Source of the DNA: Sinonovacula constricta
Lineage: Eukaryota > Mollusca > Bivalvia > Cardiida > Solecurtidae
Assembly (NCBI GenBank): GCA_007844125.1
Contig: CM017563.1
Span: forward strand, 30,667,828 to 30,731,827
Direction: 5' to 3'
DNA: 64,000 nucleotides
How positions within the stretch are numbered: position 1 is the first letter of the stretch; every line of letters begins with the position of its first letter. The translations under genes and the position numbers were made by a program. Shown piece by piece: positions 14,301-27,200 of the stretch. The notes under the pieces are model-generated. The model ran no database searches. It was given only the letters and a program-made list of their open reading frames with translations, and was not told where the DNA came from.

Positions 14301-17300
14301 AGGTCGGGTCAATAAGTCGGTTCGCTACCGTTTTGTTCAGTCTTCTGTGTCATTTACCTCGGGTCAAATAAGTCGGTTCGCTACCGTTTTGTTCAGTCTT
14401 CCTTGCAATTTACGTCGGGTCCAATAAGTCGGTTTGCTATCGTTTTGTTCAGTCTTCCGTGCCTTCCGTGCCATTTACGTCGTTTTGTACAGTCTTCTGT
14501 GTCAAGTAGATCGGGTCAATAAGTCGGTTCGCTACCGTTTTGTTCAGTCTTCTGTGTCATTTACCTCGGGTCAAATAAGTCGGTTCGCTACCGTTTTGTT
14601 CAGTCTTCCTTGCAATTTACGTCGGGTTCAATAAGTCGGTTTGCTACCGTTTTTCCAGTCTTCTGTGTCAAGTAGGTCGGGTCAATAAGTCGGTTTGCTA
14701 TCGTTTTGTTCAGTCTTTCGTGCCATTTACGTAGGGACCAATAAGTCGGTTCGCTATCGTTTTGTTCAGTCTTTCGTGCCATTTACGTCGGGTCCAATAT
14801 GTCGGTTCGCTACCGTTTTGTCCAGTCTTCTGTGTCAAGTAGGTCGGGTCAATAAGTCGGTTTGCTATCGTTTTGTTCAGTCTTCCGTGCCATTTACGTC
14901 GGGTCCAATAAGTCGGTTCGCTACCGTTTTGTCCAGTCTTCCGTGTCATTGACATCGGGTCCAATAAGTCGGTTCGCTATCGTTTTGTTCAGTCTTTCGT
15001 GCCATTTACGTCGGGTTCAATAAGTCGATTCGCTATCGTTTTGTTTAGTCTCCCGTGTCATTAACGTCGGGTTCAATAAGTCGATTCGCTATCGTTTTGT
15101 CCAGTCTTCCGTGTCATTTACGTCTGGTCCAATAAGACGATTCGCTATCGTTTTGTTCAGTCTTCCGTGTCATTTACATCGGGTTCAATAAGTCGAGTCG
15201 CTATCGTTTTGTTCAGTCTTCCGTGTCCTTTACGTCGGGTCCAATAAGTCGATTCGCTATCGTTTTGTCCAGTCTTCCGTGCCATTTACATCGGGTCCAA
15301 TAAGTCGGTTCGCTATCGTTTTGTTCAGTCTTCCGTGTAATTTACGTCGTTTCGTCCAGTTTTCTGTGTCATTTACGTCGGGTCCAATAAGTCGGTTCGC
15401 TACCGTTTTGTTCAGTCTTCCGTGCCATTTACATCGGGTCCAATAAGTCGGTTCGCTATCGTTTTGTTCAGTCTTCCGTGTAATTTACGTCGTTTCGTCC
15501 AGTCTTCTGTGTCATTTACATCGGGTCCAATAAATCGGTTCGCTACCGTTTTGTCTAGTCTTCTGTGTCAAGTAGGTCGGTTTCAATAAGTCGATTTGCT
15601 ATCGTTTTGTCAGTCTTCCGTGCCATTTACGTCGGGTCCAATAAGTCGATTCGCTATCGTTCTGTTCAGTATTTCATGTTATTTAAGTCGGGTACAATAA
15701 GTCGGTTCGCTACCGTTTTGTCCAGACTTCATTGCCATTTTAATTGTTCTTTTCCAATAACACTGATTTTTGAAGCGATATTATGGCTTTCAATGCAGAA
15801 TGCTTCAATCTGTAGTTGTTCTTACATGTGAACTACCATAATGGCTCTAGCAGACACAGTCTTCATAACAGTTTGCCAACACGAATCTTAACATGACCTC
15901 TGCGTGTCCACAATTCTCTTAAGTCCTCACTTTTATGATCCTTACGTATTATGGTAACAGTACCACTTAACACATTGGAATGGTTGTAATTCAATTTTAA
16001 ACGGTGGTATCCGACAGTACATAAAATTTATGTAACAATACTGTACCACCCCTTTGGTGAATTAGGGTATAATTTCTGCATAAACTCACACTTAAGTATA
16101 AGTAATGACGGTTTTGAAAACCGACTTTTTTGTTAGAAAGTAAAAATCATTGTAAAAACACTCTACAAGTTCATTTATTCCGAATCAAAATATCTGTTTG
16201 CAATGAGAAATTGAAATTTATGTTTCACTGTTTACAATGATCTAGGGCATCAATAAGCAGCATTTTGCAGGATTTTTTCAGGTACCAATGACTTATTTGG
16301 TTATTTGAGCAAACGATTTTGATCCAAACTGTCGAATATCATCTTTAATGTGACATAAACATAGGGTCAATCAAACAACACGAAAGTACTGCGGCCCACT
16401 TTTTTGTATGGCATAAATATTTTAATGGCGACATAAAACACTAGATAAACTTATATCGGAATTTTGTTATTTAAATCCGAATACAGAATCGAGCCTGTAG
16501 AAGGAGTTAGCTTGCACGTAGTGTGCTGTCTGAGGATACCTCTGCATCTATTTATATGTTACGACTTAGGAATAGATTTATCAATATAAACAAGATTAAA
16601 AAGTAAAAACACTTTCAAACATTGTCTTATCTTAAATCGTATTTAACACTACATAAATAAAATAACAAGTCGTTCGTGCGTGTTAACGAAAAATAGAACG
16701 GAATAAGATTATATAATAAGAAGAAAATAGAAATGTCGAATGCATGAGTGTGTTTTTTATACGAGGGCACTTATATATTGTGTTAACACTATGCGTGTAA
16801 TTCATGCGAAATTATATTATCGGTCTATTTGTTTAACAGTTGTGTCTGATTAATTATTATTATTTCAGCGATGGTCCGAGCGAACGTCCGATTTACTATA
16901 GCCAATCGCAACTACACTGACCAGATGAGAAACGAGTCGTCCCACCATTTTAAGGAGATAGCCGAACCGATTTGTGAAGAGGTACACTTGTTTTAACATA
17001 ACTACGATTTGTATTTACATAGCATATTGCTTGAAACTGACTCCAGGCTTCAATTAACCTGCCTATTGATTGTTACAGTAAGCGGCACCCTTATCTAATG
17101 CATATCCATCAGTGTCATACAGACCACGCCCTTTTAGTTGGTTCACCAATAAGCGATCAGTGCTAATTATAGCTCAATGTTACGTTACGCACTTATTCTT
17201 TTCCCAAGTGAACACGGTGCGTTAAATGATTTATTGGAAACATGACAAAGAAATTGCTTAAAAATGAAAATGCTTTCAATAAGTTTCGCTTGGTTTTAAC

Positions 17301-17483
17301 ATTTCAACAAATATACGGATAGGCCTACTTATTTTCAAAAAAAACGCAATGAATCTTTTTTCGTAATATTTCTTTTTTATGTCTTTTTTTTTCGACAGCT
17401 TATTTTAGATTTTCAACTAATTGAAAACAATTTTTAGGCTATGATCTAAATTAAACAACAAAGTAAGCAAAACGAAAGCAGCT

Positions 17484-17576
<93 letters not shown>

Positions 17577-18140
17577 TTTAATGAAATTATTTTTGTCGAA
17601 TACCACTTATAACTGCAAAAACTAGCTGAAGAATCTTCCGAATCGACTATCAACACATATAATTTGGTATATTTTACTGTACATAAGATTCCCTTTAAAA
17701 CCATTTCTACATCTATTATACTTTTATATCAGAACAGCTGTTTTATCTCTTAATAGCTGGATAACTACTTCTTGACAAGCGAGCTCTCCGACTTCTATTT
17801 CGGCTGTACGTTTAAAGAAATAGGGTAAGTTATTCATGGAATTTTGTGACACTGATCTACATATGTAAAGCATTCTTTAGTTTAGATACGCGGGATTTAT
17901 TAAAACATTTTTAAGAGAGAAAAAAATGAGGTGTTAGTTATTACAGATAGAAATATCTCGGCATCAAGGTAATAAAAAAAAAAAAAATATAAATAAATAA
18001 ATTCAAAATATAATATCAACAGTATAAAAAAGTCACTTTATAAATCATGAAATAAAATATCATATTGCTAATGCAAGTCTTTTTGAGTTTACAAAAGCTT
18101 TTAAGTGAAGTATTTTTTCTCAGATTTTGACGTTGTTTTA

Positions 18141-18237
<97 letters not shown>

Positions 18238-21200
18238 AAATAAAACATGTAACAACGACCAATTAAGATCACAATATCGACAGCCTGCTATTTAAGTGGA
18301 AGACATCAGATAAAATGTCTGGATAGAACCAAGACATTCCCACATTTAGTGTAGGAAGACATCAGATAAAATGTCTGGATAGAGCCAAGGCCTTCCAACA
18401 TTAAGTGTAGGAAGACACCAGGTAAAATGTCTGGATAGAACCAAGGCCTTCCCACATTTAGTGGAGGTAGGCACCAGGTAAAATGTCTGGATAGAACCAA
18501 GGCCTTCCCACATTAAGTGGAGGAAGACACCAGGTAAAATGTCTGGATAGAACCAAGGCCTTCCCACATTTAGTGGAGGGAGACACCAGGTAAAATGTCT
18601 GGATAGAACCAAGGCCTTCCCACATTAAGTGGAGGTAGGCACCAGGTAAAATGTCTGGATAGAACCAAGGCCTTCCCACATTAAGTGGAGGTAGGCACCA
18701 GGTAAAATGTCTGGATAGAACCAAGGCCTTCCCACATTAAGTGGAGGTAGGCACCAGGTAAAATGTCTGGATAGAACCAAGGCCTTCCCACATTTAGTGG
18801 AGGGAGACACCAGGTAAAATGTCTGGATAGAACCAAGGCCTTCCCACATTAAGTGTAGGAAGACACCAGATAAAATGTCTGGATAGAACCAAGGCCTTCC
18901 CACATTTAATGGAGGAAGAAACCAGGTAAAATGTCTGGATAGAACCAAGACATTCCCACATTTAGTGTAGGAAGACACCAGATAAAATGTCTGGATAGAA
19001 CCAAGGCCTTCCCACATTAAGTGGAGGTAGGCACCAGGTAAAATGTCTGGATAGAACCAAGACATTCCCACATTTAGTGTAGGAAGACACCAGGTAAAAT
19101 GTCTAGATAGAACCAAGGCCTTCCCACATTAAGTGTAGGAAGACACCAGGTAAAATGTCTGGATATAACCAAGACCTTCCCACATTAAGTGGAGGGAGAC
19201 ACCAGGTAAAATGTCTGGATAGAACCAAGGCCTTCCCACATTAAGTGGAGGTAGGCACCAGGTAAAATGTCTGGATAGAACCAAGGCCTTCCCACATTTA
19301 GTGGAGGAAGACACCAGGTAAAATGTATGGATAGAACCAAGGCCTTCCCACATTTAGTGGAGGGAGACACCAGGTAAAATGTCTGGATAGAACCAAGGCC
19401 TTCCCACATTAAGTGTAGGAAGACACCAGGTAAAATGTCTGGATAGAACCAAGGCCTTCCCACATTTAGTGGAGGAAGACACCAGGTAAAATGTCTGGAT
19501 AGAACCAAGGCCTTCCCACATTAAGTGGAGGTAGGCACCAGGTAAAATGTCTGGATAGAACCAAGGCCTTCCCACATTAAGTGGAGGTAGGCACCAGGTA
19601 AAATGTCTGGATAGAGCCAAGGCCTTCCCACATTTAGTGGAGGGAGACACCAGGTAAAATGTCTGGATAGAGCCAAGACATTCACACATTTAGTGGAGGA
19701 AGACACCAGGTAAAATGTCTGGATAGAACCAAGGCCTTCCCACATTAAGTGGAGGTAGGCACCAGGTAAAATGTCTGGATAGAACCAAGGCCTTCCCACA
19801 TTTAGTGGAGGAAGACACCAGGTAAAATGTATGGATAGAACCAAGGCCTTCCCACATTTAGTGGAGGGAGACACCAGGTAAAATGTCTGGATAGAACCAA
19901 GGCCTTCCCACATTAAGTGGAGGAAGACACCAGGTAAAATGTCTGGATAGAACCAAGGCCTTCCCACATTAAGTGGAGGAAGACACCAGGTAAAATGTCT
20001 GGATAGAACCAAGGCCTTCCCACATTAAGTGGAGGTAGGCACCAGGTAAAATGTCTGGATAGAACCAAGGCCTTCCCACATTAAGTGGAGGTAGGCACCA
20101 GGTAAAATGTCTGGATAGAACCAAGGCCTTCCCACATTAAGTGGAGGTAGGCACCAGGTAAAATGTCTGGATAGAACCAAGGCCTTCCCACATTAAGTGG
20201 AGGTAGGCACCAGGTAAAATGTCTGGATAGAGCCAAGGCCTTCCCACATTTAGTGGAGGGAGACACCAGGTAAAATGTCTGGATAGAGCCAAGACATTCA
20301 CACATTTAGTGGAGGAAGACACCAGGTAAAATGTCTGGATAGAACCAAGGCCTTTCCACATTAAGTGGAGGTAGGCACCAGGTAAAATGTCTGGATAGAA
20401 CCAAGGCCTTCCCACATTTAGTGGAGGGAGACACCAGGTAAAATGTCTGGATAGAGCCAAGACATTCACACATTTAGTGGAGGAAGACACCAGGTAAAAT
20501 GTCTGGATAGAACCAAGGCCTTCCCACATTTAGTGGAGGAAGACACCAGGTAAAATGTCTGGATAGAACCAAGGCCTTCCCACATTTAGTGGAGGGAGAC
20601 ACCAGGTAAAATGTCTGGATAGAACCAAGGCCTTCCCACATTTAGTGGAGGGAGACACCAGGTAAAATGTCTGGATAGAGCCAAGACATTCACACATTTA
20701 GTGGAGGAAGACACCAGGTAAAATGTCTGGATAGAACCAAGGCCTTCCCACATTTAGTGGAGGAAGACACCAGGTAAAATGTCTGGATAGAACCAAGGCC
20801 TTCCCACATTAAGTGGAGGGAGACACCAGGTAAAATGTCTGGATAGAACCAAGGCCTTCCCACATTTAGTGGAGGGAGACACCAGGTAAAATGTCTGGAT
20901 AGAACCAAGGCCTTCCCACATTTAGTGGAGGGAGACACCAGGTAAAATGTCTGGATAGAGCCAAGACATTCACACATTTAGTGGAGGAAGACACCAGGTA
21001 AAATGTCTGGATAGAACCAAGGCCTTCCCACATTAAGTGTAGGAAGACACCAGGTAAAATGTCTGGATAGAGCCAAGGCCTTCCCACATTAAGTGGAGGA
21101 AGACACCAGGTAAAATGTCTGGATAGAGCCAAGGCCTTCCCACATTAAGTGTAGGAAGACACCAGGTAAAATGTCTGGATAGAGCCAAGGCCTTCCCACA

Positions 21201-24200
21201 TTAAGTGGAGGAAGACACCAGGTAAAATGTCTGGATAGAACCAAGGCCTTCCCACATTAAGTGTAGGAAGACACCAGGTAAAATGTCTGGATAGAGCCAA
21301 GGCCTTCCCACATTTAGTGTAGGTAGGCACCAGGTAAAATGTCTGGATAGAACCAAGGCCTTCCCACATTAAGTGGAGGTAGGCACCAGGTAAAATGTCT
21401 GGATATAACCAAGACCTTCCCACATTTAGTGGAGGGAGACACCAGGTAAAATGTCTGGATATAACCAAGGCCTTCCCACATTAAGTGGAGGGAGACACCA
21501 GGTAAAATGTCTGGATAGAGCCAAGGCCTTCCCACATTTAGTGGAGGGAGACACCAGGTAAAATGTCTGGATATAACCAAGACCTTCCCACATTAAGTGG
21601 AGGGAGACACCAGGTAAAATGTCTGGATAGAACCAAGGCCTTCCCACATTTAGTCTTACGCCCCGAACGGGATTCGAACCTACGCGTAAGATGTTAGGAA
21701 GTTAGAGGGTTATGGCAACAAACAATATGGAAATGTTATTGTTAGACTTAAACGGACAAACATTGCCAGCTCGATCTTATTTTGATGCTATATGAAGAAA
21801 AATGAAATCCGATTAGAGAAAAGAAAAACAATAATACCAACAACGTTAGTAACTGTTACAGTTCTCGAAAAGTTCGGAAATTCAGACAGATCCTAAATCT
21901 GAAACAACACAGATAAACCCTTAAAGTCAGTCCTACTTTTTTTATTGAGTTATATCTGCGTCAAGATATGACAATGAAAGATGCTGAAATAAGACTGTTA
22001 GAATATGGGATCTAAACATACTTCACATTACCTGACCTTAACCCACATTTCAAAGATGCCACTATTATGAATGTCTTGCCCTTCAAGTATATTATCATTA
22101 TACATAATCTAATGCCATAATCTAGAGCAACATTGTCTAATCACTATACCTTTTGCATTCATATACAAGATAAATGTTGTAATAAATGTATCACGATTTA
22201 AACTTGCAGCCAAGGCGATTCTGAACTGATGCGGTAAACAAAGTTGTGCCAAATCTGATTACAGCCATTGTTATTCAAACCATTATATAGCAGGGCACGA
22301 ATTAATTATTCGAAGTCACTAAGAGTAAATGTCATGTTGACGCAACATTCGACGCAACATTCATCTCGACATTCAAAGTAACAAAGAGTGGACTTCATTT
22401 TTTCAGCTTTTTCAGACTTAGTGAACTTAGAGCTGAATGTCGTTCGATCTGTTTTCAACATTTAATACTAAGCACGAATTGATCACTTAAGCAAATAGTG
22501 CAGGACCAGAACATCCAACTCCCCCTTAGAGATGTCTGACCATGCTATGCTCCATTTGCTGTAGATGGCGAAGTGGTAGAGTCGCCGATTTGTAACTCAT
22601 CTGACTGCTTAGCCTCTCACCGCGTGGGTTCGAGTCCCGGTCGGGGCGAAGGACTTAACGTGGGAAGGTCTTCCAGCTGACTTGTGGTTCTAACAAGACA
22701 TTTATCTGGGGTCGTCCTCCACTTAATAGATGGACGTCGCTATAATGATCATTATTGGTTGCTGCGATGTATTTGAAAAACAAAAACTAAACAAAACCAT
22801 ATATAGGATGTCATATTACCTATATTACCAGTAGCTGCAAGCATATAACGAACACGCATGTACACAACGCTATAATGGCTACATCAAACAGTGAAATGTC
22901 CGATTTTCGGAGATTAAAGCGAGCCATAAGTGAACAATATTTTCTTGCCAACCACGAGGTACAATAAAACTACTAAATACAGAAAAAACTAAATACTATA
23001 TATACAATACAATATAATATACAAAAGATTTCCATTTTTTATCCACAAACAAAATACTCGAAACAACGTGACTGTCGTAGTTATTTTGGCTTTAACACAT
23101 TTCGCCCACATTTAGCATAAACAGTTTCAATTATACGACATAGAAACACACCTCGGTTCTGCCTTTTAATTTTCAGTGAAGACCCGAGAAAGCCCGGAAG
23201 TGCTGTTTATCTGACGCTTGACTTCGTCGAAAACATGCTGACTAATGACGGTGACCGTATAAAACGAATCATTATGAAGAAGTCCGGCCGCCACAAGACA
23301 GAAGACACTCTATATTTGGTAGTGAAGGATTTTCTGGTATACCTTCGGAGTCTGAGGATCGATCTAGACGTTGTTCCTATGTCCGGAAAACACCCAAGGC
23401 GTACTCGACCCAGAATACCTTGGAGTAAGTACTTATTATCTTACAATATTTACATTCCAATATTTACGGCTACAATGAACGATACACAAAAATACGTTCT
23501 TTGCTCGAAGAACTACAACTGATTGGCTAGGTGGGCGGAGCTAATTTCACTACGGGCTATTTTCATGAATGAAAGTAAACATGACGTCAAAATTAGTTCA
23601 TACAGAAGACGTTTTCTTTTCTTTTCAAAGCATGTGTTTATTGTTAAAAGTTTTCCCCATTTGTTTGCAAACACATTACATATGACGGTAGTTTTAAACA
23701 CTTTATCTTAAAAAAAATCTGTAATAGTGACATTTAAAAAAATGAGGAGCAATTTTCTTGTTTTTTTGCTTCTTGACTCGGACTTCACGATACCTTTAAC
23801 GGCCCGACAGAGCTCATCGACTGATGAATGTCAAACATCAACGTGTCATTACTACATTTGTGAATACAATAGACACCGTAAAAAGACTTGCCCAATACTT
23901 TCAAGTCGATCGAAAAAATCAAGTTTCATCAATGCGCTGTGCACATTGAAGTTACAGTCTTTGTCAAGTTGCACGTAAAAAGAGTACGCAAAATAAACCA
24001 AGTTCCTTAATGTTTTTTCTTTTTAGAAATGTCATGAAAATAAAATGTCCTAAATTTGAAGAATATGAAGTCTTTTATCCAAACTTACCTTTAACAATAT
24101 TTAAAATTTCAGATGACATGGATTTCATCTTTCGTAAGTCAAGATCCGTAGCGCTTGTAACCACACTAACACCCAACATGATACCGTCGATAAAGCAAGA

Positions 24201-27200
24201 CGTCAGCAATATTTTGGCGTCAAAGACCATACTTCCTGAACGTCTTGACAAACTGTTACGCTTGTTAACGCCTCCCATGTACTCTCCGTCCATAGCTTTC
24301 ACATATCCACTGTCTGTGTTGTCCAACGCTTTATCTGTCACCAGTGTTAACCAAGACAAGACTCTCGCCAGCTTGAAAGTATCTTCTGAACAGCTTGTAA
24401 ATGTTATTGCAAATGTGCATCGCCAGTCTATCCATGTGCTCAACGATGATATGTTGCATAGAAAAGAACATCTAATACAAGATCCAATACAGACATCTCA
24501 TTCGAATTCAGAGGCATTTTATCAAAATACTATACACGTTCATAACGCCGAGAACATCGTAATAACACCAACAAAAACTAAAGAAGTTATTCCTTTGACT
24601 GATAATAGTAACTCTTTAATAAAACTAAACGACTTTCAAAAGGTCCAAGAATACTTCAATAAACAAATACTTATTCAATCACCTATTACAAGCAATGAAA
24701 GAGAAACTGTTACCATGGCGACAATACACCAAGGAAAAAGACAAACCTTCACAGAAAATGCGAACAGTCAAGGAAAATCAAATTCCCATTCTATTGTGAA
24801 TTTAGACACCAGTTTTAATCCTCCTCCAAAAACTCACCCAATAAACCAACAAGCCACACAAACAATACCGTCATTGACAATAAAACCCACCCAACTCTCT
24901 CCAAACGTACAGAAAGTATATTCTTTAAAGTCAGATGTGTTCTTGATAATCGGACAGGAAGCTAAAGATATGACTGAGACAATAAATGAATTGTCGTATT
25001 TTGGAGATGTCAGTGCTGGGTATACTACAGAAACTCGGCTCCTCAAATCCGCAAAGATCCAAGATCAGAAAACGGCAAAAACAAATGGAGGCACTATTTC
25101 GACAAAAATTCAACCAAGTGTCACAACGCTGTATAGTGTGCAGACGAGTGATAACTTGGGCCCTGGAGATCAACCAAACGAACAGGTAGCACACGATCAG
25201 GAAGGTACAACCGACAACAGTAATATGTCAAGTGTTCCACTTGCCCACATTATTGGCGTCATAGAATTAAAAGAACTGGTTGTTGGTGCACCTAAGCAAG
25301 AGAGTATTTCCAAAGTGGAAGACAACATCCAATGGATAAATATTTTCAACATCCCAAGGCAAACTGAAATCAAACAAGTTGGTGATTTAAACGTGCATCA
25401 TAATATTCAAGAAGGGACCTTTCAAAATGTTTTAAATGATCAGTCTGTTAATGACAATGTAGTACGTAGTAAAGTCGAACTCATTGAAAATAATAATGTA
25501 CAAAGAGAACACCCAAAATCAAATTATTACGGACCGAATCCAGTGCATGACAGCGACTCGCTAATTTTAGATAACCTTTTTACTTTTAATGATTTGTCAC
25601 AAATAAATAACAACACTTTGTCAAAAAGCATAATGAATTTACCTATTGAATCACCACGCAAACACACACATGTGCACGACATTCACACACACGATTTCAT
25701 TCTAAATATAATTGACGGAGCTAAAAGCAAAGATGGAACGGCTAATCAAAATCAAGATAGCAATGTTGTCGCCATTCCAAAACAAAGTTCAAATATACCA
25801 CAGACTGACAACGAGCTTCATGAGTTAAAACATTCTAGTTTAAAAAATCTACCTATTTCTGGACCGCCTTTAAAGTGGCAACCTGATAATAATTTGAACA
25901 TGTTCGAAAAAAGTGGGGAACACGGCCGCAAGGCCAAAACTTCAAGCGGAGTATTATTTCTGAAACATGGACATCATAATGGCAAATCTGCACTATTCAT
26001 TGAAGCCGGAAAATTAGATACTCCTGATATAGGTAGAAGCGGTAAAATACAAAAGGTTATGCAATCCGAGATATTTAAAGTCCCACTTAAGCCAAGACCA
26101 GGCGCTGGTTTGTGGGATCATACTGCCAACTTGGACGAGACCAGAAACATGTTCCAGCTCACCCCGGTTGGAAGGACTCTTCATTTGATCCATAGAAACC
26201 GGATAGGATCAACTAGAATGACACCTCCTTCAATCCCCACCACAATGCCATGGGGAAACCAGTGGGGCTTCCTAGAAAGATATCGCGCAGGATTCTACGA
26301 CCCTAATGCAATCACCGTCCAAGGGTTTCCGCCGACGAGAGCTCTTTGGACCAGGCCAGTGAATCAAATACATGCTCCGGGAGATTCTATTGGTATGTTT
26401 TAAGACAGTTTAAAATAGCAACAGTAAACTACTGAAATAAACTAACTAAGACAGACAGTTAACATGATTCAGAATTTTAACGCAACGTGTAATAATGCAT
26501 TGTACTTGTAAAGTGATTAACAGTCGATATCTGTTATTTTTGATAAAGTATATTAAGATGTCTTAACTAAGCGTTTGAATTACATTTAAAACTCAATATC
26601 GGGACTTCATGTATGTTGCAGTCGCTTTGTCAGTTCGCTCGTAAAATGTCAATCCCGAAAGTTGGTCATCACTGTGAAAGAGCAGTGTCAGAGGAATATT
26701 ATCAGCTTACTAGACCACAAGCGGTAATGCTAGGCTGCTGCGTTGCTGTGCATTTGTCTTTAAACGTCGTCTTCAATCCATGTTTATAACCAAACCTAAA
26801 TATTATGAAGCCATGGGTATAATAATATGTATACAGCCATTTGTTACATTTTTACTAACATACGATGATTTTGTTGTTTTTTCAGCCTTTGTCCGTCAAC
26901 GGTCAAAAGTGCCCAACTCTTTCAAACGGTTGTTTAAATCATATAAATGATGTAACCAGCTTTATGTGTCCATATATGTGGTGAGCTTGGTTTTACGTTT
27001 AACAGTAACCCTTTATAGATATATTTATGCTAACATGATTAATTTAGACGAATTGTTTGTGATATAAGTAAATAATTGAGCGATTTGTTAAAATTAAGCT
27101 AGATGAACTTTATGTGTTACAATAAATAAATCACAACATCTTGCTTTTTAACATTTTAAATACACTGCACAGAAGTGACAAGGCGTTTCATCGGTTAAAA

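Noticed and set aside
7521..15831. Dozens of overlapping ORFs on both strands reading SGPISRFATVL... or NRLIDPTYLTQKTG...
   Set aside because: They follow the 56-bp tandem unit in several frames (56 is not a multiple of 3), have no start or splice context, and sit inside an intron.
18306..21647. Minus-strand ORFs reading VLSRHFTWCLPPLNVGRP repeats, apparently a repetitive protein
   Set aside because: Artefact of the SINE-derived 56-bp array; the flanks are SINE sequence, not exons.
22563..22640. A tRNA gene, from A- and B-box matches (also at 44478-44560 and minus strand near 21670)
   Set aside because: The tRNA-like region is followed by a shared SINE body and A-rich tail in several copies; no acceptor-stem pairing or terminator is apparent.
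23393..23424. Furin-type cleavage at RRTR after the SEA domain
   Set aside because: It only meets the minimal R-x-x-R rule and is followed by Pro, which disfavours furin.
26886..26990. Possible small exon after ttttttcag with gtgagc donor
   Set aside because: In the phase needed it meets TGA after about 22 codons, and the flanking exons join perfectly without it (G|GT).
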